In this document: positions 1-6,598 of the stretch, piece after piece
How positions within the stretch are numbered: the stretch's first letter is position 1
How the letters are laid out: the number at the start of each line of letters is the position of its first letter
DNA from: an uncultured bacterium
GTDB lineage: Bacteria > Actinomycetota > Actinomycetes > S36-B12
Reading direction: 5' to 3'
Length of the DNA stretch: 8,483 bases
Assembly: GCA_903940375.1 (NCBI GenBank)
Contig: CAJAKT010000183.1
Coordinates: 1-8,483, forward strand
The notes under the pieces: model-generated
The model's database searches: none
What the model saw: the letters and a program-made list of their open reading frames with translations, nothing else
What the model was told of the DNA's origin: nothing
Program-made: the position numbers and the translations under genes

Positions 1-320
1 ACGGCACCCCAGGCAAAGGGCGACACCACACCCGCATGCACGTGGACCACATCTGGTGGGTGCGCGTCGAGGATGCGCCCGACCTCCCGCGTGGTCCGCG
101 GGTGGATGGGCAGATCGAAGGGCAGGTGGGCCGCGATGCGGTGCACGGGCAGTCCGTCGACGACGTCGTCTCCGGCAAAGACCCCCTCGGCGCCCGGCGT
201 CGCCGTCACGACACGCACCTCGTCACCAGCCGACGCCTGACGACCTGCGAGGGCGCGTACCTGTGTCTCGATGCCGCCCGTCCGTGGGGCGTAGCAGTCG
301 CTGACGTGGGCGATCCTCAT
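1..320 (-). CDS. GT4-family glycosyltransferase, N-terminal part (cut by window edge)
   Basis: The reverse strand encodes a protein beginning MRIAHVSDCYAPRTGGIETQ, and 106 codons are visible before the left edge. This is the N-terminal Rossmann half (acceptor-binding domain) of a GT-B fold, family 4 glycosyltransferase. It has a first beta strand (RIAHVSD), the glycine-rich loop GGIE near residues 15-18, a second strand VRVVTATPG, and a strand DVVHVHAG near residues 90-97. Such enzymes move a sugar from an NDP-sugar to a lipid, glycan or small molecule at the cytoplasmic face of the membrane. The donor-binding C-terminal half lies outside the window, so donor and acceptor cannot be named. An in-frame ATG two codons upstream (complement of 324-326) is an alternative start. 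A TACGGT box (complement of 329-334) lies eight bases before the chosen ATG, which would suit a leaderless transcript. The gene is divergent from the deacetylase that follows, with only about 30 bases between them. Confidence 0.85.
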   Translation of the reverse strand, partial: MRIAHVSDCYAPRTGGIETQVRALAGRQASAGDEVRVVTATPGAEGVFAGDDVVDGLPVHRIAAHLPFDLPIHPRTTREVGRILDAHPPDVVHVHAGVVSPFAWGA

Positions 321-350
321 GATCATGGACCGTACGCCACAATGCATCCC

Positions 351-1154
351 ATGACTCGCACGCCCCGCACCCTCGTCTTCGTGCACGCGCATCCGGACGA
401 CGAGGCTCTGCTGACGGCCGGCACCATGGCGCGGGCCGTCGCAGAGGGGAACCGCGTGGTCCTCATCGTCGCAACCGACGGGGCCGCGGGCCTCACCTCG
501 GAGGCGTTCCGCGACGGACTGGGCCCGACGCGCCTGGCCGAGCTGGAGGTGTCGGCTCGCGCCCTCGGCGTCACGCGCACGGTGACCCTCGGCTACCCCG
601 ACTCAGGACTGCGCGGGGAGGTGATCGATGGGTTCGCCCACGCTGGCCAGTTCACTGTGGCGAAACAGATAGCGACGGTGTGCGACGACGAGCAGGCGGA
701 TGTGCTCATCGGCTACGACCCGTCGGGCGGCTACGGCCACCCCGACCACCTGCAGGTGCATCGATCGGTGCGCGCCGCGAGTGTGCTGTGCTCGCGTCCA
801 CCCCGGCTGTTCGAGGCGACCCTGCCACGCGAGCCGATCGCCCGCGCTGCCCGCCTCGCGGCCCGCCTGCATCTCTCCCCGCCAGAGTTCTCACCGGCCG
901 AGTTCGCCTCCGCGTGGACGCCACGTGCCCGGATCACCCACCGCGTCGACGTACGCCCCTACCTGCGGGAGAAGGATGCTGCGCTTCGGGCCCACGCCTC
1001 GCAGTCGACGGCCGATGGCACCACGCGCACACTCGGCGTGCTGACACGCCTTCCCCGCCCGATGCAGGCCCTCCTGCTCGGGACCGAGTACTACGTGTCG
1101 GTGTCCGACCCCCAGGCAGCGAGCACCTCATCGACAGCCGATGCGCTGCTGTAG
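351..1154 (+). CDS. PIG-L family zinc-dependent deacetylase (MshB/LmbE-like)
   Basis: This is a 267-residue protein. It has the family's first metal motif AHPDDE at residues 13-18 (H14 and D17 as zinc ligands, D16 as likely catalytic base) and the second motif GHPDH at 129-133 followed by H137, where H133 would be the third ligand. The spacing agrees with MshB, whose corresponding residues are H13, D15, D16, H144 and H147. Members remove N-acetyl groups from GlcNAc-type sugars or related conjugates (MshB in mycothiol synthesis, Mca in detoxification, LmbE in lincomycin synthesis). The partner substrate here is unknown. The nearby divergent glycosyltransferase suggests a glycoconjugate, but that is inference. 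The reading frame stays open far upstream, but that part is antisense to the glycosyltransferase; family members start just before the strand that leads into AHPDDE. ATG 351 gives MTRTPRTLVF, and ATG 342 would add three residues. No clear ribosome binding site precedes either. The last 64 bases overlap the convergent miaA 3' end. Confidence 0.92.
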   Translation: MTRTPRTLVFVHAHPDDEALLTAGTMARAVAEGNRVVLIVATDGAAGLTSEAFRDGLGPTRLAELEVSARALGVTRTVTLGYPDSGLRGEVIDGFAHAGQFTVAKQIATVCDDEQADVLIGYDPSGGYGHPDHLQVHRSVRAASVLCSRPPRLFEATLPREPIARAARLAARLHLSPPEFSPAEFASAWTPRARITHRVDVRPYLREKDAALRAHASQSTADGTTRTLGVLTRLPRPMQALLLGTEYYVSVSDPQAASTSSTADALL

Positions 1155-2014
1155 CTGATCCAGGTGATCCGCTTGTCGCGCCGGAACCACCGCTGCTGCC
1201 GACGGGCGAACTTCCGCGTGGCATCGATGGTGTCCTGACGAGCCTGCGCCTCACTGCACTCCCCCGAGAGTGCCGCCAGCACCTGCTGGTAACCCAGCGC
1301 CCGGGAAGCAGTCGGCGTATTCGCGAGACCGGCCGCGCCAAGGGAGCGCACCTCGTCGACGAAGCCCGCGTCCCACATTCGGTCCACTCGCTGCTCGATG
1401 CGCGCATCGAGTTCGTCGCGCGGCACCTCCAGCCCGATGCGGACAGCGGGGAACACCCCGACGGGGTCCGGCAGGGTCGCCACGAACGGCTCCCCCGTGA
1501 GTTCGATGACCTCGAGAGCGCGCACGATGCGGCGACCATTGGTAGGCAGGATCGCCTGGGCCGCAACGGGATCCACGGCGAGCAGGCGCGCATGCATGGC
1601 CTCGACGCCGCCGGACTCGAGCTCCGCCTCAAGGCGGGCCCGCACCACCGGGTCCGTACCGGGGAAGCGCAGGTCGTCGAGCACGGCCGACACGTACAGC
1701 CCGCTTCCGCCCACGACGACCGGCACCGCATGACGTTGCCCGATGTCCACGATGGCCGCTCGCGCCGCCTGCTGGAACTCCGCGACCGAGACCGCGTGGC
1801 TCGGATCCCACACGTTGAACAGATGATGCGGAACGCCGCCCTGCTCATCCAACGTCGGCGTGGCGGTGCCGATGTCCATGCCCCGGTAGATCTGCATCGA
1901 GTCCGTGCTGACGATCTCCGCGGGCTGATGGAGTCGCTGGGCCACGGCGACCGCAAGGGCCGACTTCCCCGATGCCGTCGGCCCGAGAATGGCCAGCAGC
2001 CGGGGCTCGGTCAC
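1091..2014 (-). CDS. miaA: tRNA dimethylallyltransferase (isopentenyl transferase)
   Basis: This enzyme transfers the dimethylallyl group of DMAPP to N6 of adenosine 37 in tRNAs that read codons starting with U, making i6A. The 307-residue product has the P-loop GPTASGKS at residues 11-18. The segment STDSMQIYRGMDIGTA at 36-51 contains D38, the equivalent of the E. coli catalytic aspartate D42. The VVVGGSGLYVSAVLDDL segment and the later ALEVIELTGEP motif are also present. Length is usual for the family. The start is GTG at the complement of 2012-2014. It overlaps the miaB stop as GTGA (2011-2014), so translation is very likely coupled to miaB, and no separate Shine-Dalgarno site is visible. 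MiaB then acts on the i6A product, so the two consecutive genes encode consecutive steps. The C-terminal coding region (from SYSSASAVDE on) is antisense to the tail of the convergent deacetylase gene. dapF, often the next gene in actinomycetes, does not follow here. Confidence 0.97.
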   Translation of the reverse strand: MTEPRLLAILGPTASGKSALAVAVAQRLHQPAEIVSTDSMQIYRGMDIGTATPTLDEQGGVPHHLFNVWDPSHAVSVAEFQQAARAAIVDIGQRHAVPVVVGGSGLYVSAVLDDLRFPGTDPVVRARLEAELESGGVEAMHARLLAVDPVAAQAILPTNGRRIVRALEVIELTGEPFVATLPDPVGVFPAVRIGLEVPRDELDARIEQRVDRMWDAGFVDEVRSLGAAGLANTPTASRALGYQQVLAALSGECSEAQARQDTIDATRKFARRQQRWFRRDKRITWISYSSASAVDEVLAAWGSDTDT

Positions 2015-3477
2015 GGCTGAGGAGCGGTTGGCATGGCGGGCAGCCCGAGCATGACGCCCGCCGGCTGCGGCGACCGCGCGGCCGCGCCAACATCGCCGGC
2101 GCGCGTGCGCCGCACGGCCAGCACGCGATCGGCGACCAGGTGGTGCGGAGCCGCATGGGTCACCTCGGCAGTGACGATGTCGCCCGGCCGCGGCACCCCG
2201 ACGGCCGGATCGACGGCCACATGCACGAGCCGGTTGTCGGGAGCCCGCCCGGACATGCGCTCGGTCTGGTCGTCCTTTCGCCCCTCGCCCTCAGCGATGA
2301 GCACGTCGAGAACCCGACCCGCCTGCGTCAGGTTCTCCGCCCAGGAGATCTCGTTGACCAGATCCAGCAGGCGCACGTAGCGCTCCTGCACGACCTCGTG
2401 GGGCACCTGATCGTCCATCGTCGCGGCGGGCGTCCCAGGCCGCTTGGAGTACTGGAACGTATAGGCGCCGGCAAATCGGGCCTCACGGACGACGTGCATG
2501 GTCTGCAGGAAGTCATCCTCGGTCTCACCGGGGAAGCCGACGATGATGTCCGTGGTGATGGCGGCATGCGGCATGGCCGTGCGCACACGATCGATGATGC
2601 CCAGGTAGCGGTCCTGCCGGTAGGACCGCCGCATGCGCTGCAGCACGGCGTCCGAACCCGACTGCATCGGCATGTGCAACTGCGGCATGACATTGGGGGT
2701 CTCAGCCATCGCGGCGATGACATCGTCGGTGAAGTCGCGCGGGTGCGGGCTGGTGAAGCGGACGCGCTCGAGTCCGTCGATCTCCCCGCAGGCACGCAGC
2801 AGCTTCGAGAATGCTGCACGGTCACCGAACTCCGAGCCATACGCATTCACGTTCTGGCCGAGCAGCGTGATCTCGAGGACGCCCTCGTCGACCAGCGCGC
2901 GAATCTCGCCCAGGATGTCGCCCGGCCGCCGGTCCTTTTCGGTCCCGCGAAGCGATGGCACGATGCAGAACGTGCAGGTGTTGTTGCAGCCGACGCTCAC
3001 GGACACCCAGGCCGCGTATGCGCTGTCGCGCTTGGTCGGCAGATTCGACGGGAACGTCTCGAGCGCCTCGAGGATCTCGACCTGCGCCTCGTCGGCGATG
3101 CGGGCCCGCTCGAGCAAGGCCGGCAGCGATCCGATGTTGTGGGTGCCGAAGACGACATCGACCCACGGGGCCTTCGCGAGGATCTCGCCCTGGTCCTTCT
3201 GCGCGAGGCAGCCGCCGACCGCGATCTGCATGCCCGGGTGCACCGCCTTCACCGGCACGAGGTGGCTGAGATTGCCGTAGAGCCGGTTGTCGGCGTTCTC
3301 CCGTACAGCGCAGGTGTTGAATACGACGACGTCGGCCGTCTCGCCGTCAGCCGCCGAGACGTACCCGGCATCCTCCAGCAACCCCGTGAGTCGCTCAGAG
3401 TCGTGGACGTTCATCTGGCACCCGTAGGTGCGCACCTGATAGGTCCGCGCGCGCGAAGAGTCGTCGTTCGTCGCCAT
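2011..3477 (-). CDS. miaB: tRNA-2-methylthio-N6-dimethylallyladenosine synthase (radical SAM)
   Basis: MiaB methylthiolates i6A37 to ms2i6A in tRNA, using S-adenosylmethionine and two 4Fe-4S clusters. The 488-residue product has the N-terminal methylthiotransferase (UPF0004) domain with cluster cysteines C20 (TYGCQMN), C56 (NTCAVRE) and C90 (GGCLAQ). The radical SAM core follows with the CxxxCxxC motif GCNNTCTFC, C164, C168 and C171. A C-terminal TRAM-like RNA-binding segment is seen around GRAPDNRLVHV. A tail rich in alanine and proline follows and makes the protein slightly longer than the E. coli form. The ATG start (complement of 3475-3477) places C20 where the family has its first cysteine. 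Just upstream, TAGGAT can be read as a -10 box. The gene is first in a two-gene operon with miaA, which it overlaps by four bases, and it is separated by 68 bases from the acetyltransferase gene upstream. Confidence 0.98.
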   Translation of the reverse strand: MATNDDSSRARTYQVRTYGCQMNVHDSERLTGLLEDAGYVSAADGETADVVVFNTCAVRENADNRLYGNLSHLVPVKAVHPGMQIAVGGCLAQKDQGEILAKAPWVDVVFGTHNIGSLPALLERARIADEAQVEILEALETFPSNLPTKRDSAYAAWVSVSVGCNNTCTFCIVPSLRGTEKDRRPGDILGEIRALVDEGVLEITLLGQNVNAYGSEFGDRAAFSKLLRACGEIDGLERVRFTSPHPRDFTDDVIAAMAETPNVMPQLHMPMQSGSDAVLQRMRRSYRQDRYLGIIDRVRTAMPHAAITTDIIVGFPGETEDDFLQTMHVVREARFAGAYTFQYSKRPGTPAATMDDQVPHEVVQERYVRLLDLVNEISWAENLTQAGRVLDVLIAEGEGRKDDQTERMSGRAPDNRLVHVAVDPAVGVPRPGDIVTAEVTHAAPHHLVADRVLAVRRTRAGDVGAAARSPQPAGVMLGLPAMPTAPQP

Positions 3478-3486
3478 AGTCCGCCC

Positions 3487-3515
3487 ATCCTACGGCGGTG
3501 CGCCACAGGTGCCGA
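3487..3515 (-). promoter_or_regulatory. Candidate miaB-miaA promoter, possibly near-leaderless
   Basis: On the minus strand TCGGCA (complement of 3510-3515, four of six matches to TTGACA) and TAGGAT (complement of 3487-3492, four of six matches to TATAAT) are separated by exactly 17 bases. The expected transcription start about seven bases after the -10 box falls only two or three bases before the miaB ATG. This would give a near-leaderless mRNA, which is common in actinomycetes. The same AGGAT could instead be a distant Shine-Dalgarno site for a transcript starting further upstream. This is motif-based inference. Confidence 0.4.
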
Positions 3516-3527
3516 CGTACTGAACGA

Positions 3528-3543
3528 CCCGCGGCTTTGCGGG
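3528..3543 (-). terminator. Weak stem-loop after the mmpL-acetyltransferase operon
   Basis: CCCGC (3528-3532) and GCGGG (3539-3543) form a five-base GC stem around a six-base loop, starting two bases after the acetyltransferase stop codon in the minus-strand transcript. There is no run of U after it, so it is not a canonical intrinsic terminator. Actinomycetes do use U-poor hairpins, and the position between two operons is suitable. The support is only the inverted repeat and the location. Confidence 0.25.
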
Positions 3544-3545
3544 CG

Positions 3546-4109
3546 CTAACGGTCGATGAATCTGGACCGGTACTCCTCCGCCGACAGCTCGAAGATGTCC
3601 TCCGGCCCGTCGATCTCGTCGATCTGCTGGCCGCGGAACTCGAAGCCCAGCTTGCGGATGATGGCCTGTGACGGGGCGTTGTCCGGAGCCACGGTGTACC
3701 GCAGGGTGCGAACCTCGGGGTCCGTGGTGATCCACGACCACATGCCGTGCAGCATCTCCTGTGCGTAGCCGTTGCCACGGCACGCCGCCTCGACGCCCAG
3801 CCCGATCTCGATCATGCCGTCAGCGTCCGGACGGTCGTGGAAGCCGACGCTGCCGATGATGACCTCCCCGTCACGCAGGACGCCCATTCGCAGGAGCAGG
3901 GGCGCCGCATCAGGGTCGGCCTCCACCCGCGGGATGCGGAACGGCAGCGGTCCCGGATTCTCGACCAGGTGACCGAACGGATTCGTGAAGCCGCGATCGA
4001 CCCACAGATGCGGATCCGCACGGTCGACCGACAGCATCCAGTACTCCCCGAGGAGGACTGTGTGCAGGTCGAGCCGATCCGTGCGGATCAGCAGATCCTC
4101 CGGGGTCAC
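3546..4109 (-). CDS. GNAT-family N-acetyltransferase (RimJ/RimL-like)
   Basis: This 187-residue protein belongs to the GCN5-related acetyltransferases, which use acetyl-CoA to acetylate an amine on a protein N-terminus, metabolite or drug. An early LIRTDRLDLH segment (residues 7-16) is typical of the RimJ/RimL-like group. The pyrophosphate-binding motif A is CRGNGYA at 110-116 (R/QxxGxG/A type), preceded by the beta strand MIEIGLGV at 99-106. The late segment APDNAPSQAIIRKLGFEFRG (141-160) is the usual Asn/Ser helix and LGF motif near the CoA. The acceptor cannot be predicted. The GTG start (complement of 4107-4109) overlaps the transporter stop as GTGA, which implies translational coupling. 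The longer upstream reading frame is arginine-rich and antisense-like in composition, and overlaps the transporter tail. Co-expression with an efflux-like transporter suggests, but does not show, a role in modifying a compound or the transporter. Confidence 0.88.
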   Translation of the reverse strand: MTPEDLLIRTDRLDLHTVLLGEYWMLSVDRADPHLWVDRGFTNPFGHLVENPGPLPFRIPRVEADPDAAPLLLRMGVLRDGEVIIGSVGFHDRPDADGMIEIGLGVEAACRGNGYAQEMLHGMWSWITTDPEVRTLRYTVAPDNAPSQAIIRKLGFEFRGQQIDEIDGPEDIFELSAEEYRSRFIDR

Positions 4110-6496
4110 GACGGGACGGCCACCGAGGTGTCCTCTTCGCCGGCAAGCGATGCGTCGTCGGTGTCGTCCGCGATTTCGTCCTCGCCCGGCTCGATGTGCA
4201 CCTTGGGCAGGATGCGATCCAGCCAGCCTGGCAGCCACCAGTTGGCCTTGCCGAACATCGACATCAGGGACGGCACCAGGACGAGGCGAACGATGAACGC
4301 ATCGATGATGACGGCGGAGGCCAGCGAGATGCCGAAGAGCTTGATCGTCGACTCCGGGCTCGGCACGAAGGCGATGAACACGCTCGACATGATCGCCGCG
4401 GCGATCACCACGACGCGACCGGAACCGGCGAGTCCGCGACGGACGGCAGCCGAGTTGTCACCGATGCGATTCCACTCCTCCTGCATCCGCGATACCAGGA
4501 ACACCTGGTAGTCCATGGACAGGCCGAACAGGATGGCGAACACCATGATCGGCAGGAACGGCATGATCGGGCCGGTTCCGGAGATGCCCAGCAGGTCGCT
4601 GAACCAGCCCCACTGGAACACGGCCACCGTGATGCCCATCGCCGCAGAGAAGGACAGCAGGCTGGTGATCGCCGCGGTGAGCGGGATCAGCAGTGAGTGG
4701 AAGAGCAGCATCAGCGCAAGGAAGCCGAGGCCGATGACGATCGCCAGGAACAGCGGCAGCGCATCCTTCAGCACCGTCGTGAAGTCGCTCGTGATCGCCT
4801 GAGTGCCGCCGACGTAGATCGCCGCACCCGTCGACTCCTTCACCTGCGGAGCGACATCCGACCGGAGCCGTTCGAGCAGCTGCGTCGTCGCCTCATCCTG
4901 CGGCGCGGTTGTCGGGTACACGGCGATCGCCTGGACCGTCTGCGGCTTCTGCGCCGCGGTATCCCCCGCAGCCTGCTCGGCTGCAGCCTGACTCATCTTG
5001 CCCAGGATGGGCAGGACGTCGAGGCTCGGAGACGTCCCGGCGACGCCCTCGGTCTGGTTCAGGGTGGCGATGATCTGACCGAACGCGTCGGGGGACGTCG
5101 CGGTCGACAGGTCGGCGACCACGAGGAACGGTCCGTTGACGCCCGGGCCGAAGCCCTCGGCACGGAGGTCGTAGGCGATGCGCGCCGGCGAGCCCGCCGG
5201 CTTGCCCGAGTCATCCGAGAAACCCTGTCGAAGACTGAGCATCGGGATGGCAAGGACGATCACGATGCCGAGCGCCAGGATCGCGGGGAGGATCGGACGC
5301 TTCTGCAGCATGCGCCCGTAGTGCGCCCAGCCCCGGCCCTCCGGATGGCCGGCCATCGATCCGGGCTTCTTGCCCCAGGGCAGTCGCCAGGCGATCGCCT
5401 TGGTCCCGAGCAGGCTCAGCAGGGCCGGCAGGAACCACAGCGCCGACAGCATGACGCACAGCACCGTCACGCCCGCGGCAAGTGACAGGCCGTTGAAGAA
5501 GCTGATGCGCATGACGAACAGGCCCAGCAGCGCGATGATCACCGTGCTGCCGGCGAACAGGACCGCGCGGCCGGCCGTCTCGACGGCCTCCATCGCCGCG
5601 ACCTTGGGATCGTGACCGTGCAGCAGACCCTGACGGAAGCGGTTCATGACGAACAGTCCGTAGTCGATACCGACGCCCAGGCCGATCATCGCGGCCAGTG
5701 TCGGGGCGAATGTTGCGACATCCATGAAGTTGGCAATCAGCAGGACGCCCATCTGCCCCATCGTCAGGCCCAGCAGGGCCGGCACGATCGGCATACCGAC
5801 GGCCACGACGGATCCGAAGGCGATGAGCAGGATGACGATGGCGAAGATGAGGCCGACGCCCTCGCTCTTCGGCGGCTCCTGGCCCGCGAACTCGAGGATC
5901 GAGCCCTGTGCGCCGACGGCGATGGTGTCGGAGTTGAGCGCCTTGACCTCGGTGAGGATCGCCTTTGCGTCGGCCGATGACACACTCACGTCACCGTTGG
6001 CGTCGGTCGCGAACGTCACGGTTGAGTAGGCCACCGTGCCGTCCGGGCTCACGGACGAGAACGACGCGCCGAGAGTCTTCTGCTCCTCGGGAGTCAGCGC
6101 CTGCATGGCGGCTGGATTCGGCCCGCTGCTCTGCGGGCAGTCGCTGCCCACGGCCGGGATGGCCGGATCGAACGGGGTCGTGATGCACGTGACCGAAGCA
6201 AGGTCGGCGATCGACTGCAGCATCGGCTGGACCTGGGCAGCGGTGGCGGCATCGACTGCCGAGCCCGTGGCCGGCGACCACACGATGGTCGCGCCGCCGT
6301 CGAGGCGGCTGGTATCGGTGCCACTGCTGGCGAGCAGGTCGGTGGCGGTCTTCGATTCGGTGTCCGGCAGGTCGAACTTGTCGTTCAGCTGCCCACCCAT
6401 CGTCACTCCCAGGCCGATGACGATGGCCATGGCGGCGAACCACGAGATGAGGGCGATGACGGGGCGACGAACCGCCCACGCTGACAGGACGGGCAT
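4106..6496 (-). CDS. MMPL/RND-superfamily transporter
   Basis: This is a 796-residue inner-membrane transporter of the actinobacterial MMPL type (relatives include Streptomyces ActII-3 and Bacillus YdfJ), driven by the proton gradient. It shows the duplicated RND layout. TM1 is at about 12-34, a large external loop at about 36-212, TM2-6 at about 214-362, TM7 at about 401-421, a second external loop at about 423-578, and TM8-12 at about 579-742. A charged, acidic cytoplasmic tail ends the protein. Each half carries the MMPL signature in its fourth helix: GIDYGLFVMNRFR with D278-Y279 and LSMDYQVFLVSRMQ with D662-Y663. These correspond to the proton-relay Asp-Tyr pairs known from MmpL3. The first external loop holds two cysteines, C104 and C120, which may form a disulfide. 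The ATG start is preceded by GGAAGAAGGA. The gene is divergent from tetR and coupled to the acetyltransferase. The substrate is unknown; export of a drug, lipid or secondary metabolite is the family expectation. Confidence 0.95.
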   Translation of the reverse strand: MPVLSAWAVRRPVIALISWFAAMAIVIGLGVTMGGQLNDKFDLPDTESKTATDLLASSGTDTSRLDGGATIVWSPATGSAVDAATAAQVQPMLQSIADLASVTCITTPFDPAIPAVGSDCPQSSGPNPAAMQALTPEEQKTLGASFSSVSPDGTVAYSTVTFATDANGDVSVSSADAKAILTEVKALNSDTIAVGAQGSILEFAGQEPPKSEGVGLIFAIVILLIAFGSVVAVGMPIVPALLGLTMGQMGVLLIANFMDVATFAPTLAAMIGLGVGIDYGLFVMNRFRQGLLHGHDPKVAAMEAVETAGRAVLFAGSTVIIALLGLFVMRISFFNGLSLAAGVTVLCVMLSALWFLPALLSLLGTKAIAWRLPWGKKPGSMAGHPEGRGWAHYGRMLQKRPILPAILALGIVIVLAIPMLSLRQGFSDDSGKPAGSPARIAYDLRAEGFGPGVNGPFLVVADLSTATSPDAFGQIIATLNQTEGVAGTSPSLDVLPILGKMSQAAAEQAAGDTAAQKPQTVQAIAVYPTTAPQDEATTQLLERLRSDVAPQVKESTGAAIYVGGTQAITSDFTTVLKDALPLFLAIVIGLGFLALMLLFHSLLIPLTAAITSLLSFSAAMGITVAVFQWGWFSDLLGISGTGPIMPFLPIMVFAILFGLSMDYQVFLVSRMQEEWNRIGDNSAAVRRGLAGSGRVVVIAAAIMSSVFIAFVPSPESTIKLFGISLASAVIIDAFIVRLVLVPSLMSMFGKANWWLPGWLDRILPKVHIEPGEDEIADDTDDASLAGEEDTSVAVPS

Positions 6497-6499
6497 GGA

Positions 6500-6509
6500 T
6501 CCTTCTTCC
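6500..6509 (-). promoter_or_regulatory. Ribosome binding site of the MMPL transporter gene
   Basis: The minus strand reads GGAAGAAGGA, then TCC, then the ATG. This is the clearest Shine-Dalgarno-like purine stretch in the window and supports the ATG at the complement of 6494-6496 as the start. The predicted mRNA leader is about 50 bases. It contains a small hairpin (arms at 6515-6519 and 6525-6529) just upstream of this site. Confidence 0.65.
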
Positions 6510-6551
6510 GAGAGAGGCGAGGGGCGCCTGTGGGACCGACAAGTACTTAGC

Positions 6552-6565
6552 GAACCCTATCGTTC
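6552..6565. promoter_or_regulatory. Putative TetR operator O1 (over the mmpL -10 box)
   Basis: GAAC CCTATC GTTC is a four-plus-four dyad with a six-base centre. It covers the predicted -10 box of the transporter promoter (complement of 6554-6559). It has the same GAAC-N6-GTTC frame as the stronger dyad whose centre lies 32 bases away. A TetR dimer bound here would block RNA polymerase at the transporter promoter. The inner bases are not symmetrical, so this may be the weaker site. Confidence 0.55.
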
Positions 6566-6582
6566 ACTATAGGTCAAATCAA
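6554..6582 (-). promoter_or_regulatory. Candidate promoter of the mmpL-acetyltransferase operon
   Basis: On the minus strand TTGATT (complement of 6577-6582, four of six matches to TTGACA) is followed after exactly 17 bases by TAGGGT (complement of 6554-6559, TAnnnT type). The expected transcription start is near 6547, leaving a leader of about 50 bases before the ATG. O1 lies on the -10 box and O2 directly upstream of the -35 box, as expected for a repressed promoter. A second possible -35, TTGACC, lies five bases further downstream but has no good -10 at 16-18 bases. Confidence 0.5.
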
Positions 6583-6598
6583 GGAACGTCTACGTTCC
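6583..6598. promoter_or_regulatory. Putative TetR operator O2 (perfect palindrome)
   Basis: GGAACGT CT ACGTTCC is a perfect inverted repeat with seven-base arms and a two-base centre. This is a typical size and form for a TetR-family operator. It lies 23 bases before the tetR GTG and just upstream of the -35 box of the divergent transporter promoter. Binding here would most directly control tetR itself (autoregulation) and could assist repression at O1. Confidence 0.7.

Noticed and set aside
36..350. Long N-terminal extension of the deacetylase frame
   Set aside because: This part is antisense to the recognisable glycosyltransferase coding sequence and has no family similarity. PIG-L proteins begin a few residues before the strand that leads into AHPDDE.
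1077..1088. CTCGG-GA-CCGAG inverted repeat beside the miaA stop as a terminator
   Set aside because: The two-base loop leaves only about four pairs, no U-tract follows on the minus strand, and it lies inside the deacetylase coding sequence.
680..2020. 446-residue plus-strand open frame across the deacetylase and miaA, and similar long plus-strand frames opposite miaB and mmpL
   Set aside because: These are antisense or shifted-frame shadows, common in high-GC DNA. Their products are rich in Arg, Pro and His with no recognisable domain.
4110..4238. N-terminal arginine-rich extension of the acetyltransferase
   Set aside because: It overlaps the end of the transporter gene in another frame and has the composition of a shadow frame. 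The GTG overlapping the TGA is the normal coupled start.
6541..6548. AAGTACTT palindrome near the predicted mmpL transcription start as a further operator
   Set aside because: Eight bases is too short to stand out, and it shares no sequence with the two dyads.
6551..6566. SOS box (LexA site) near the divergent promoters
   Set aside because: Actinobacterial LexA boxes have GAAC and GTTC separated by four bases. Both dyads here have six bases between the halves, which fits a TetR-type operator better.
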